Assembly (NCBI RefSeq): GCF_028863665.1
Contig: NZ_JARBFX010000013.1
Coordinates: 57,628-121,627, forward strand
Length of the DNA stretch: 64,000 nt
Reading direction: 5' to 3'
Source of the DNA: Aquabacter sediminis
GTDB lineage: Bacteria; Pseudomonadota; Alphaproteobacteria; Rhizobiales; Xanthobacteraceae
Made by a program: the position numbers and the translations under genes. Below, piece by piece: positions 17,151 to 27,452 of the stretch. Below the pieces are notes generated by a model. It saw nothing but the letters and a program-made list of their open reading frames with translations. It did no database searches and had not been told where the DNA came from. The stretch's first letter is position 1. Every line of letters begins with the position of its first letter.

Positions 17151-18053
17151 TCATTTGAGGGACATGGCGCGAATCCGGGCATCCATGGCGTCCAGGAAGC
17201 GCTGGGCCGCGAGCGTCGGCTCGATCTCCGCGTGCACGCATACATGGGCCCGGGCGCTGGCGAGGGCCTCGTTCTCCACCTCCACCCCCACCAAGGTTCC
17301 GGCCGCGATCTCCCGCTCGAAGGAAAAGGCCGGCAGGAAAGTCAGCCCCATGCCGTAGAGGGCGAACTGGCGGGTCATGTCGATGGAATTGGTTTCCAGC
17401 CGAACGGACAATTCCACCTGCTCGCCCTTCACCGCCTGGTCCACCAGGTGGCGGATGCCGAAGGACCGGTCGGGCAGGCCCACCGGAACGCCCGCAATGT
17501 CGGCCAGCGAGAGCTTCTCACGACCGGCAAGGGGATGGTGCGGGGCCATCACCGCCAGCAGCGGCTGGTGGATCTCCCGTACCGTGCGCACGCTGGGGCG
17601 GGGATAGGGGTGGAAGGAAATGCCGATGTCGCATTTGTCCTCGGCCACCGCGATCATCACGTCGTCGGTGCCGCGCACCACCACCTCATAGGTGATGCCG
17701 GGATGCCCCTCGGCGAACTCGGAAATGACGCGGGGCAGGAAGCCGCCCAGCATGCCCTCCACGGTGAAGACCGTCACATGCCCGCTCTCCAGCCGCTTGA
17801 GGGCATCGATGGCGGCCTTCAGGCGCTGCCATTCGCGGGAGCGCCCCCGGATGAACTGGCCCACAATCTCCCCCGCCGGCGCCAGCTTCACCCCTTGCGG
17901 ATGGCGGGTCAGAAGCGGTGCGCCGAACTCATATTCCAGCCGCGCGATCTGCCGGCTGATGGAGGAAGCCGACACATGCAGTGCCTCCGCTGCCTGGCGG
18001 ATGGAGCCCAGGCGGATGACTTCGGCGAAATAGACATAGGCGATTTCGTTCAT
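17151..18053 (-). CDS. LysR-family transcriptional regulator
   Basis: A 300-residue regulator. The N-terminal winged helix-turn-helix (about 5-63) reads GSIRQAAEALHVSASSISRQ; the effector domain begins near residue 90 with GHVTVFTVEGMLGGFLPRVI. DDVMIAVAEDKCDIGISFHP and FALYGMGLTFLPAF are standard core segments. It lies on the same strand directly upstream of the Liv transporter operon, separated by 130 bases holding a T-N11-A inverted repeat, so it probably controls that operon. A readthrough transcript with the operon is also possible. Confidence 0.87.
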   Translation of the reverse strand: MNEIAYVYFAEVIRLGSIRQAAEALHVSASSISRQIARLEYEFGAPLLTRHPQGVKLAPAGEIVGQFIRGRSREWQRLKAAIDALKRLESGHVTVFTVEGMLGGFLPRVISEFAEGHPGITYEVVVRGTDDVMIAVAEDKCDIGISFHPYPRPSVRTVREIHQPLLAVMAPHHPLAGREKLSLADIAGVPVGLPDRSFGIRHLVDQAVKGEQVELSVRLETNSIDMTRQFALYGMGLTFLPAFSFEREIAAGTLVGVEVENEALASARAHVCVHAEIEPTLAAQRFLDAMDARIRAMSLK

Positions 18054-18201
18054 GGGGACGCGAACCCGGGGCGCTGGGCAAAAAAGAGCGCAGACGTTGC
18101 CCCGGTAACGGCGGGATCACAACCCGTGTGCTTGCCCCCCGCGCTCCGTTGCTCCCTGCGCCAGGGGCGGTTTAACGTCGCCTGCCTTCCGGGGAGCGCC
18201 C

Positions 18202-18882
18202 ATGACACGCCCGTTCGATGCCATCTTCGCCGATGCCGCTGCCCGCAAGGGCGGCCCCGCCGCGCTTGACGCCCTGCTGGCCGAGACGCCCTCCCGCCCG
18301 CCAAGCGAGATCGCCGCCACACCCGATGATCGCGTGCTTGCGGAGATGGCCCGCCGCATTTTCAATGCGGGCTTCTCCTCCAAGGTGATCGCCGCCAAGT
18401 GGCCGGCCTTCGAAAGCGCCTTCGAGGGCTTCGATCCCCATGCCTGCGCCTTCATGCCCGACGAGAAGCTGGAGGCCCTGCTCGCCGATCCCGGCATCGT
18501 GCGCAACGGCGCCAAGATCAAGGCGGTGCAGGCCAATGCGCGGATGGTGGTGGACCTTGCCGCCGAACAGGGTTCCGCCGCCGGCGTCATCGCCCGCTGG
18601 CCGGATGCTGACTATGTGGGCCTGCTGGAGCTCCTGAAGACGCGCGGCAGCCATCTGGGGGGCGATAGCGGCATGCGGGTGCTGCGGGCGCTGGGCAAGC
18701 CCGCTTTCATCACCACCAAGGACATGGTGGCGGCCCTCATCCGCGAGGGCGTGGTGGCCAAGGCCCCCTCCAGCAAGCGGGACTTTGCCGCCGTTCAGGA
18801 CGCCTTCAACGGCTGGAGCGCACAAAGCGGGCGCGACTTCACCGCCATCAGCCGCACGCTCGCCCTCACCGTCGGGGCGTAG
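18202..18882 (+). CDS. DNA-3-methyladenine glycosylase I-like protein (Tag/HhH-GPD)
   Basis: A 226-residue protein of the Tag-related glycosylase group, which removes 3-methyladenine from alkylated DNA to start base-excision repair. RIFNAGFSSKVIAAKWPAFE and IVRNGAKIKAVQANARMVV correspond to the conserved Tag core. It is longer than E. coli Tag and I do not see its zinc-binding Cys/His set, so this is the Rhizobiales-type variant whose activity is inferred. It stands alone between a divergent LysR gene and the convergent serA. Confidence 0.72.
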   Translation: MTRPFDAIFADAAARKGGPAALDALLAETPSRPPSEIAATPDDRVLAEMARRIFNAGFSSKVIAAKWPAFESAFEGFDPHACAFMPDEKLEALLADPGIVRNGAKIKAVQANARMVVDLAAEQGSAAGVIARWPDADYVGLLELLKTRGSHLGGDSGMRVLRALGKPAFITTKDMVAALIREGVVAKAPSSKRDFAAVQDAFNGWSAQSGRDFTAISRTLALTVGA

Positions 18883-18980
18883 AGCGCTTCAGGATTTCAC
18901 GGAAATGCCGCAGCGCTCTTTCTCGTTGTTTTGACGCATTTCCTTCACGCGAACCGGTTCCCCCTTCGCTCGGAAATGCT
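18881..18980. repeat. Dispersed intergenic repeat element of the Hyphomicrobiales type
   Basis: About 100 bases made of two hairpins: agagcgct (18881-18888) with agcgctct (18912-18919), and gcatttcc (18936-18943) with ggaaatgc (18972-18979) around a palindromic centre gaaccggttc (18951-18960). The core cgcgaaccggttccc...cttcgctc is one I recall as repeated between genes in many Hyphomicrobiales genomes. Only one copy is present here, so its repeat status comes from memory. It starts within the stop codon of the Tag-like gene. Confidence 0.6.
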
Positions 18981-18981
18981 T

Positions 18982-19019
18982 CAGGCGCCGCGCCCCTTTG
19001 GAAAGGGGCGCGGCGCCTG
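18982..19019. terminator. Long perfect hairpin between tag-like gene and serA
   Basis: An 18-bp perfect inverted repeat (from caggcgccgcgcccc to ggggcgcggcgcctg) with only two central bases unpaired in the alignment, placed seven bases from the serA stop and converging on the Tag-like gene. Very likely a bidirectional terminator; T tracts are absent. Confidence 0.75.
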
Positions 19020-19026
19020 GCATCGC

Positions 19027-20295
19027 TCAGAGCTTGTATTCGTAGAGCAGCCGGGCGCGTATGGTGCCGTCGAGGGCCCGGATGTCCTCCAGCACGCGCT
19101 GGCTGTCGGCCGCCGAGGCGTCCGCGTCCAGCACCACATAGCCCACGTCCGCGTGGGTCTCGTAATACTGGGCGGCAATGTTCACCGAATGGCGGGCCAG
19201 CACCTCGTTGAGGCGGCCCAGCATGCCCGGCACGTTCCGCTGCACCTGGATGAAGCGGGTGCCGAGGGGACGGGCGGGCAATTGCACCTGCGGGAAGTTC
19301 ACCGCGCCCATGGTGGAACCGCTGTCGGAATAGTCGATCAGCTTGCGCGCCACCTCGGCGCCGATGCGCTCCTGGGCCTCTTCCGTCGAGCCGCCAATGT
19401 GCGGGGTGAGGATGACATTATCGAGGCCCTGGAGGGGGCTGGCAAAGCGCTCCGCATTGGAGCCGGGCTCCACCGGGAACACGTCCACCGCCGCGCCGCG
19501 CAACTTGCCGGCCTTGAGGGCATCGGCGAGGGCGTCGAGGTCCACCACCGTGCCGCGGCTGTTGTTGATGAGGTAGGCGCCCGGCTTCATGGCGGCGATC
19601 TCGTCGCGGCCGATCATGCCGTGGGTGGCGGGGGTCTCGGGCACATGCAGGCTCACCACGTCGGAGGCGGCGAGCAGCTCATGCAGGCTGGTGGTGGATT
19701 CGGTGTTGCCGTGGCGCAGCTTGTCGGTGTGATCATAGAAGATCACCTTCATGCCCATGGCTTCGGCCAGATTCGAGAGCTGCGAGCCGATATTGCCGTA
19801 GCCGACGATGCCCAGCGTCTTGCCGCGCACCTCGTGGCTGTTGGACGCCGACTTGTCCCAGCCGCCCTGGTGGGCGGCGTTGGAGCGGGGGATGATGCGG
19901 CGATAGAGCATCACGATCTCGCCGATCACCAGTTCCGCCACCGAGCGGGTGTTGGAGAAGGGGGCGTTGAAGACCGGCACGCCATAGGCGCGCACCGCGT
20001 CGATATCCACCTGGTTGGTGCCGACGCTGAAGCAGCCGATGGCAATCAGGCGATCCGCCGCTTCCATGATCTCGGCGGTGATGTGGGTGCGCGAGCGGAT
20101 ACCTAGGATGTGGACGCCCTTGATGGCCTCCTTCAGCGCCTCCCCGTCCAGCGCCTTGGTCAGGCGGGTCAGGTTGGAATAGCCGGCCGACGTCATCAGT
20201 TCGACGGCGCTGTCATTCACGCCCTCCAGCAGCAGAACCCGGATCTTGTCCTTGGCCAGCGAGAGTTGCGGCGAATGGGAATTGCTGTGGTGCAC
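19027..20295 (-). CDS. serA: D-3-phosphoglycerate dehydrogenase SerA (E. coli type)
   Basis: A 422-residue NAD-dependent enzyme oxidising 3-phosphoglycerate to 3-phosphohydroxypyruvate, the first step of serine synthesis. The substrate domain has RSRTHIT and GCFSVGTNQVDIDA, followed by FNAPFSNTRSVAELVIGE, the NAD motif GIVGYGNIG (162-170), NNSRGTVVD, and catalytic His in TPHIGGSTEEAQE. The C-terminal ACT domain (about 345-422, QVQRNVPGMLGRLNEVLARH) suggests feedback inhibition by serine. Length and order match the E. coli form, without the extra domain of the longer bacterial type. The start is a GTG at 20295 preceded by GAAGGA. It stands alone, not beside serC. Confidence 0.92.
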   Translation of the reverse strand: MHHSNSHSPQLSLAKDKIRVLLLEGVNDSAVELMTSAGYSNLTRLTKALDGEALKEAIKGVHILGIRSRTHITAEIMEAADRLIAIGCFSVGTNQVDIDAVRAYGVPVFNAPFSNTRSVAELVIGEIVMLYRRIIPRSNAAHQGGWDKSASNSHEVRGKTLGIVGYGNIGSQLSNLAEAMGMKVIFYDHTDKLRHGNTESTTSLHELLAASDVVSLHVPETPATHGMIGRDEIAAMKPGAYLINNSRGTVVDLDALADALKAGKLRGAAVDVFPVEPGSNAERFASPLQGLDNVILTPHIGGSTEEAQERIGAEVARKLIDYSDSGSTMGAVNFPQVQLPARPLGTRFIQVQRNVPGMLGRLNEVLARHSVNIAAQYYETHADVGYVVLDADASAADSQRVLEDIRALDGTIRARLLYEYKL

Positions 20296-20601
20296 GATCT
20301 TCGGTCCTTCAGCGATGACGACCGAGATGCCGCTCCGGGCCCCGGTTCGGTATGACGCTGCGGCATCCCGCGAAGGGGGCCGCCGAGCGCGCGCGACCTT
20401 AGCGTTTTTGCCGGCGGCGTCCAGGGACGGGCTGCGGCCTCAGGTCAGACCACCTCTGCCATGCGCGCAGGACGCGACGCGCTCCAACCGGCCGAAAGCC
20501 TTACCAAACCTTAATCGTGACGCTCAAGCTTGCCGTGCTAGCGTCCCTTCATGGGCCGCCGCAATGGCGGGGCGCCTGCGGGATCCTTTGGGGGGTGCGA
20601 C
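20296..20601. promoter_or_regulatory. Divergent serA / aqpZ intergenic region
   Basis: 306 bases without a gene. In the serA leader the pair gatgccgc (20326-20333) and gcggcatc (20360-20367) could form a stem enclosing the GC palindrome ccgggccccgg, 30 bases upstream of the serA start. This could be a structured 5' leader or an operator. On the aqpZ side, ggggggtg lies just before the ATG. I see no clear promoter hexamers. Confidence 0.35.
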
Positions 20602-21318
20602 ATGAAAAAGGCGGTGGCGGAGTTTATCGGAACCTTCACCCTGGTGCTTTTCGGGTGCGGCGCGGCGGTTGTCGGCGGGATGGGGTCCGGGGCGACCGCC
20701 ATCGACGTGCTCGGCATTGCCTTCGCCTTCGGCCTCGCCATCGTGGCCATGGCCTACGGCATCGGCCCGGTCTCGGGATGCCATGTGAACCCGGCCGTGT
20801 CCTTCGGCGTGCTGATCGCGGGCCGCATGTCGAAGCGGGACTTCGTGACCTATGTGATCGCGCAGGTGCTGGGCGCCATTGCCGGCGCCCTCGTTCTTTA
20901 TGTCATCCTGTCCGGAAAGGGCGCCGGTTGGACGCCCGGGGCGTTGGGGCAGAATGGCTGGGGGGCCGGCTATCTGGGCGGCTACAACCTGCTCTCCGCC
21001 GCCCTGTTCGAAATGGTGGCCACCTTCCTTTTCCTGGTGACCATCCTCGGGGTGACCCAGAACGGCAACCCCACCCATGTGCACGGCCTCGCCGGCCTCG
21101 CCATCGGGCTGACCCTGACCGCCATCCATATTGTCGGCATCAACATCACCGGCGTGTCCGTCAACCCTGCCCGCTCCCTGGGACCGGCCCTGGTGGGAGC
21201 TGGCGGCAATGGGCACGCGCTGGAACAGGTCTGGCTCTTCATCCTGGCGCCCCTGCTGGGCGCGGCCGCCGCAGGTCTGCTGTTCAAGAGCGGTCTGCTG
21301 GCGCGCGACGCGGACTGA
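20602..21318 (+). CDS. aqpZ: Aquaporin Z
   Basis: A 238-residue inner-membrane water channel with six helices and both NPA boxes: HVNPAVSFG (NPA 63-65) and SVNPARSLGP (NPA 188-190). The selectivity-filter residues match water-specific AqpZ: F43, H176, T185-region and R191, with no glycerol-facilitator Asp after the second NPA. The ATG at 20602 is chosen for its GGGGGTG ribosome site and because the protein then begins MKKAVAEFIGTF, as in other AqpZ. The stop lies eight bases from the converging LacI-type gene. Confidence 0.93.
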   Translation: MKKAVAEFIGTFTLVLFGCGAAVVGGMGSGATAIDVLGIAFAFGLAIVAMAYGIGPVSGCHVNPAVSFGVLIAGRMSKRDFVTYVIAQVLGAIAGALVLYVILSGKGAGWTPGALGQNGWGAGYLGGYNLLSAALFEMVATFLFLVTILGVTQNGNPTHVHGLAGLAIGLTLTAIHIVGINITGVSVNPARSLGPALVGAGGNGHALEQVWLFILAPLLGAAAAGLLFKSGLLARDAD

Positions 21319-21326
21319 CGTGGCCC

Positions 21327-22382
21327 CTAACCGCCCGCCGCTTGGGTGCGGGAGGCGTCCTGCGCCTGCGCCTCCCGGGGCGGGGCGGCGGAACGGCGGA
21401 GCACCAGCTCGATCGGCAATTCGAGCCGCGCCGGCCGCGCCTCGCCCTTCAGCCGGGCGAGCAGATGCTCGGCCACCGCGCGCCCGAGCTCCGTGGTGGG
21501 CAGGTGCACCGTGGTCAAGGGCGGGGTCAGATGGGCAGCGATCTCCAGATTGTCGATGCCGACGATGGAGAGCGCCTCCGGTACCGCAAGGCCGCTCGCC
21601 TGCGCCTCCAGCAAGGCGCCGGCGGCCAGGAGGTCGTTGCCGCAGATGACGGCGGTGGGGGGCTGCGCGCGGCCCATGAGTTCCACGAGCCCTGCGCGTC
21701 CGCCCGCGAGCGTGAAGGAGGTCTCGATGATCTGGGACGGGGTGAGTTCGAGCCCCCGCTCCGCCAGGGCGGCCCGCACGCCCTCGACGCGCATGCGGGC
21801 GCGGTCATTGGCGCGCAGATGGCCGGAGATCATGCCGAACCGGCGATGCCCCAGCCCAAGCAGATGCTCGGCCAGCAGCCGGCCGGCGGCGCGGTTGTCG
21901 AAGCCGATGGAGGGCAGGCGCGCGTCGAAGGACCAACTCAGCACCACCGGCACGCTGGACGTGGTCAAGAGCGACCAGGTCTCGTCCAGATGGTCCGCGC
22001 CCACCACCATGAGCGCGTCCACGCCGCGCGCCAGCATGGCCCGCACCGCCGCCGCCTCAAGGGTCGGCACATAGTCACTGGCGGCAACCAGAAGCTGATA
22101 GCCCTTGGCCGCCAGTTCCGTCTGCATGGCTTGGATGGCGCGGGCGAAAATGGCGTGGTCGAGTGTGGGCACCACCGCGCCGATGGTCAGTGTCTTGCCC
22201 GAGGCGAGCGCACGGGCGGCGCCCCCTGGCACGTAATTCAGCTGCGCGATGGCCGCGCGCACCCTTTCCAGCGTTTCCGGCTGCAACAAATCGGGATGGG
22301 ACAAGGCCCGCGACACGGTGGCGGTGGAGACAGCGGCGAGCCGCGCCACATCCTCCAGCGTTGCCTTCGTCCTCGGGGGCAT
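21327..22382 (-). CDS. LacI-family transcriptional regulator of the sulfonate gene cluster
   Basis: A 351-residue repressor-type regulator. The N-terminal helix-turn-helix and hinge (residues 6-60) read ATLEDVARLAAVSTATVSRA and YVPGGAARALASGKT; the rest is a periplasmic-binding-protein-like effector domain (IGAVVPTLDHAIFARAIQAM, then VPEALSIVGIDNLEIA). The start at 22382 (MPPRTKATLEDV) is normal for the family; a longer frame upstream would run into the operator. Two LacI-type palindromes lie in the divergent gap, one over its own promoter region and one at the transporter promoter, so it probably represses both until a ligand, likely a sulfonate or its oxidation product, appears. Confidence 0.9.
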   Translation of the reverse strand: MPPRTKATLEDVARLAAVSTATVSRALSHPDLLQPETLERVRAAIAQLNYVPGGAARALASGKTLTIGAVVPTLDHAIFARAIQAMQTELAAKGYQLLVAASDYVPTLEAAAVRAMLARGVDALMVVGADHLDETWSLLTTSSVPVVLSWSFDARLPSIGFDNRAAGRLLAEHLLGLGHRRFGMISGHLRANDRARMRVEGVRAALAERGLELTPSQIIETSFTLAGGRAGLVELMGRAQPPTAVICGNDLLAAGALLEAQASGLAVPEALSIVGIDNLEIAAHLTPPLTTVHLPTTELGRAVAEHLLARLKGEARPARLELPIELVLRRSAAPPREAQAQDASRTQAAGG

Positions 22383-22416
22383 GGGGCGGTCCCCTCCTGC
22401 TGCGGTGCATGGGCGC

Positions 22417-22432
22417 ATGAAGGCGCTTTCAT
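22417..22432. promoter_or_regulatory. LacI-type operator O1 (regulator side)
   Basis: atgaaggcgctttcat, a near-perfect palindrome with the AAGCGCTT-like centre common to LacI/PurR/GalR operators, lies 34 bases upstream of the LacI-family start. It fits autorepression. Confidence 0.7.
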
Positions 22433-22487
22433 CCTTATCTGACCTGCTTCCCCACGGGCCGACAAGAAATTTCTTGCATGCCTCTGC

Positions 22488-22515
22488 TTGACAGTCCCGC
22501 TCGGGGTGATAGCGT
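22488..22515 (+). promoter_or_regulatory. Candidate sigma70 promoter of the sulfonate operon
   Basis: ttgaca at 22488-22493 and tagcgt at 22510-22515 with a 16-base spacer, immediately upstream of the second operator, so a bound repressor would cover the start point. The -35 is a perfect match; the -10 is weak. Confidence 0.5.
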
Positions 22516-22516
22516 C

Positions 22517-22532
22517 ATGTAAGCGCTTTCAT
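22517..22532. promoter_or_regulatory. LacI-type operator O2 (transporter side)
   Basis: atgtaagcgctttcat, sharing the aagcgcttt core with O1, starts exactly 100 bases from O1 and directly follows the candidate -10. Placement fits repression, possibly with a DNA loop between the two sites. Confidence 0.72.
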
Positions 22533-22602
22533 CGCGAGGCCGCAGAGCCTCGGTGCGCCAACGCTCCCGCAGATGGAGCGCCGACATGTGGGAGGAACGT
22601 CC

Positions 22603-23388
22603 ATGCGGCTCGGACGACGGGCCGTGGTGGGAGTGGCGACGCTCGCTGCTCTTGCTGCGGCGTGGTTTGTGTTCACCAGCGTCACCGGCATGATCTCGCC
22701 GGGCCGCTTCCCGACGCCCGGCGACACCTTCATCGCCGCGCGCCAGGCGCTCACCCGCGGCTATGGGGATGCGACCCTCCTGGTGCATGTGGTTCATTCG
22801 CTCAAGCTGGTGACCCTCGGCTTCCTCTGCTCCATCGCGGTGGGCGTGCCGCTCGGGCTGCTGATGGGCTGGAGCGCAGTGGCAGAAGCCCTGCTGAACC
22901 CGGTCTTCATGCTGCTGCGCCCGATCCCACCGCTGGCCTGGATCCCGCTCGCCATCCTCTGGCTGGGGCTGGGCGATGCCGCCAAGATCATGGTGATCTT
23001 CTTCGCCGCCTTCGTGCCTTCGGTCATCAACACCCAGGCGGGCGTGAAATCCATTCCCCGGCCGCTGATCGAGGCCGCCCGCATGCTGGGCACGCCCCGC
23101 TGGCGCTTCGTGCGGGAAGTGCTGGTGCCCGGCGCCGCGCCCATGATCTTCACGGGCCTGCGCCTCTCCCTCCAGGCGAGCTGGACGACGCTGGTTGCCG
23201 CCGAACTGGTGGGCGCGCTCGCCGGCCTCGGCCACCTCCTGAACCTCGCCCAGCAGGACCTTTATCCGGGCATGATCCTGGTGGGCATGGCGAGCGTCGC
23301 CGTGTTCGGCGCGCTCACCACGGCGCTGCTGGCCACCGTTGAACGGCGGACGCTGACCTGGGTGCGCGTGCGGGGAGCCGCGGCATGA
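22603..23388 (+). CDS. Sulfonate-type ABC transporter permease (SsuC/TauC family), first copy
   Basis: A 261-residue permease with about six helices of the nitrate/sulfonate/taurine importer group. The cytoplasmic EAA loop is EAARMLGTPRWRFVREVLVPG at about 165. The GGAGG seven bases before ATG 22603 sets the start. It is the first gene of the operon controlled by the LacI-type regulator and overlaps the next permease by four bases. Two different permease genes with one ATPase suggest a heterodimeric membrane channel. Confidence 0.87.
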   Translation: MRLGRRAVVGVATLAALAAAWFVFTSVTGMISPGRFPTPGDTFIAARQALTRGYGDATLLVHVVHSLKLVTLGFLCSIAVGVPLGLLMGWSAVAEALLNPVFMLLRPIPPLAWIPLAILWLGLGDAAKIMVIFFAAFVPSVINTQAGVKSIPRPLIEAARMLGTPRWRFVREVLVPGAAPMIFTGLRLSLQASWTTLVAAELVGALAGLGHLLNLAQQDLYPGMILVGMASVAVFGALTTALLATVERRTLTWVRVRGAAA

Positions 23389-24167
23389 ATGCGACCCTGG
23401 CTCCCTCCAGCCGCATGGCGCTCGGCGCCATCGGGCTTGTCGGCTTCTTTGCCTTCTGGGCCGCCCTTTCCGCGAGCGGCTTTGTCGCCCCAACCTTCCT
23501 ACCGGGCCCGCTGGACGTGGCGCGGCGGCTCGCGGACCTCCTCACCGCCCAATTTGCCGGCGGCACCTTGCCGGCTCATCTCCTTTCCAGTCTCCAGCGC
23601 TTCGGCGCCGGCTACCTGCTGGCGGTGGCGGTGGGCGTGCCGCTGGGGCTGATGATGGGGCGCTTCCGCCTGCTGGACGACATCGTCTCGCCCATCTTCG
23701 ACGCCCTGCGCTTCATCGCCCCCATCGCCTGGGTGCCGTTCGCGGCCCTCTGGTTCGGAACGGGCTTCGGCGGGCCGGTGCTGATCATCTTCTCCGGCGC
23801 CTTCCCGCCCTGCCTGCTGAACGCCTATCGCGGCGCCCGGCATGTGGACCCGCGCTATCTGGAAGCGGCGGAAATGCTGGGCACGCCCAGCCACCGCATC
23901 ATCCTGGAAGTGCTGCTGCCGGCCTCGGTGCCCTCCATCATTGCCGGCTTGCGCATCGGCGCGGGGCTGGGCTGGCAGTCGCTGGTGGGCGCGGAGCTGA
24001 TCGTCGCCTCCACCGGCGTGGGCTTCATGATGGTGCAGGCCCAGGGCGCGGTCTCCACCACCACGGTGATGGTGGGCATGGCCGCCATCGGCTTCATCGG
24101 CGTCCTCATCGACGTCGCCCTGCGCACGCTGGAAGCGCGCATTCATCGCCGTCTCGGCGGAGCTTGA
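23385..24167 (+). CDS. Sulfonate-type ABC transporter permease (SsuC/TauC family), second copy
   Basis: A 260-residue permease of the same family: LRFIAPIAWVPFAALWFGTG and the EAA loop EAAEMLGTPSHRIILEVLLP are visible at about residues 107 and 164. It starts within the stop of the first permease (ATGA) and is followed nine bases later by the ATPase gene. It pairs with the first copy to form the translocation pathway. Confidence 0.87.
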   Translation: MNATLAPSSRMALGAIGLVGFFAFWAALSASGFVAPTFLPGPLDVARRLADLLTAQFAGGTLPAHLLSSLQRFGAGYLLAVAVGVPLGLMMGRFRLLDDIVSPIFDALRFIAPIAWVPFAALWFGTGFGGPVLIIFSGAFPPCLLNAYRGARHVDPRYLEAAEMLGTPSHRIILEVLLPASVPSIIAGLRIGAGLGWQSLVGAELIVASTGVGFMMVQAQGAVSTTTVMVGMAAIGFIGVLIDVALRTLEARIHRRLGGA

Positions 24168-24176
24168 GAGGAAGAG

Positions 24177-24965
24177 ATGAGCAGCATCCGCTTCGATGCC
24201 GTGGGCAAGGATTTCGGCGGCCACGTCAAGGCGCTGGACGACATCAATCTCAGCGTGGCCGACAAGGAGTTCGTGGCCATTGTCGGCCCCTCCGGTTGCG
24301 GCAAGACCACGTGCCTGCGCCTCGCCGCCGGCTTCGAATTCCCCTCCTCCGGCCGTGTCCTGGTGGGCAACAGCGAAGTGACGGGGCCGGGGCCCGACCG
24401 CGCCGTGGTGTTCCAGCAGTTCGCGCTGTTTCCCTGGAAGACCGTCACCGACAATATCGAGCTCGGCCTGCGCAACAAGAATGTGCCTGCCGCCGAGCGG
24501 CGCCAGCGCGTGGCCGATGCCATCGCCATGATCGGGCTGAACGGCTACGAACAGGCCTATCCCCACCAATTGTCCGGCGGCATGCAGCAGCGCGTCGCCA
24601 TCGCCCGCGCCTATGTGCTCGACCCGCAGGTGCTGCTCATGGACGAGCCCTTCGGCGCGCTGGACGCCCAGACCCGCGTGGTGATGCAGGAGGAACTGGT
24701 GCGCCTTGCCCGGCTCAATCCGCGCACCGTGCTCTTCATCACCCATGGCGTGGAGGAGGCGGTCTATCTCGCCGACCGCGTGGCCGTCATGACCCGCCGC
24801 CCGGGCCGCATCAAGGAGGTCATCGACGTGAAGTCGGTGCGCGAGGCTGAGCGCTGGGACAGCTACAGCCGCATCGAGGATGTGATGGACCTCGACTCCT
24901 TCGTCCATCTGCGCACCCACATCTGGAAGTCGCTTCGCGAGGAAAAGGCCGGCGCCGACCACTGA
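24177..24965 (+). CDS. Sulfonate-type ABC transporter ATPase (SsuB/TauB family)
   Basis: A 262-residue ATP-binding subunit. Walker A GPSGCGKTT (about 38-46), Q-loop VVFQQFALFPWKTV, signature LSGGMQQRVAIARA (about 137) and Walker B VLLMDEPFGALD (about 157) are complete, followed by the H-loop ITHGVEEA. The L-F-P-W-x-T-V sequence after the Q-loop is characteristic of the taurine/sulfonate/nitrate ATPase group. It drives import through the two preceding permeases. Confidence 0.9.
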   Translation: MSSIRFDAVGKDFGGHVKALDDINLSVADKEFVAIVGPSGCGKTTCLRLAAGFEFPSSGRVLVGNSEVTGPGPDRAVVFQQFALFPWKTVTDNIELGLRNKNVPAAERRQRVADAIAMIGLNGYEQAYPHQLSGGMQQRVAIARAYVLDPQVLLMDEPFGALDAQTRVVMQEELVRLARLNPRTVLFITHGVEEAVYLADRVAVMTRRPGRIKEVIDVKSVREAERWDSYSRIEDVMDLDSFVHLRTHIWKSLREEKAGADH

Positions 24966-25014
24966 GCGCCGGATCACAAAGCCGGACAACCGGCGCCACA
25001 GGAGGAAACCCGCC

Positions 25015-27443
<2,429 letters not shown>

Positions 27444-27452
27444 GGGGAAGCC

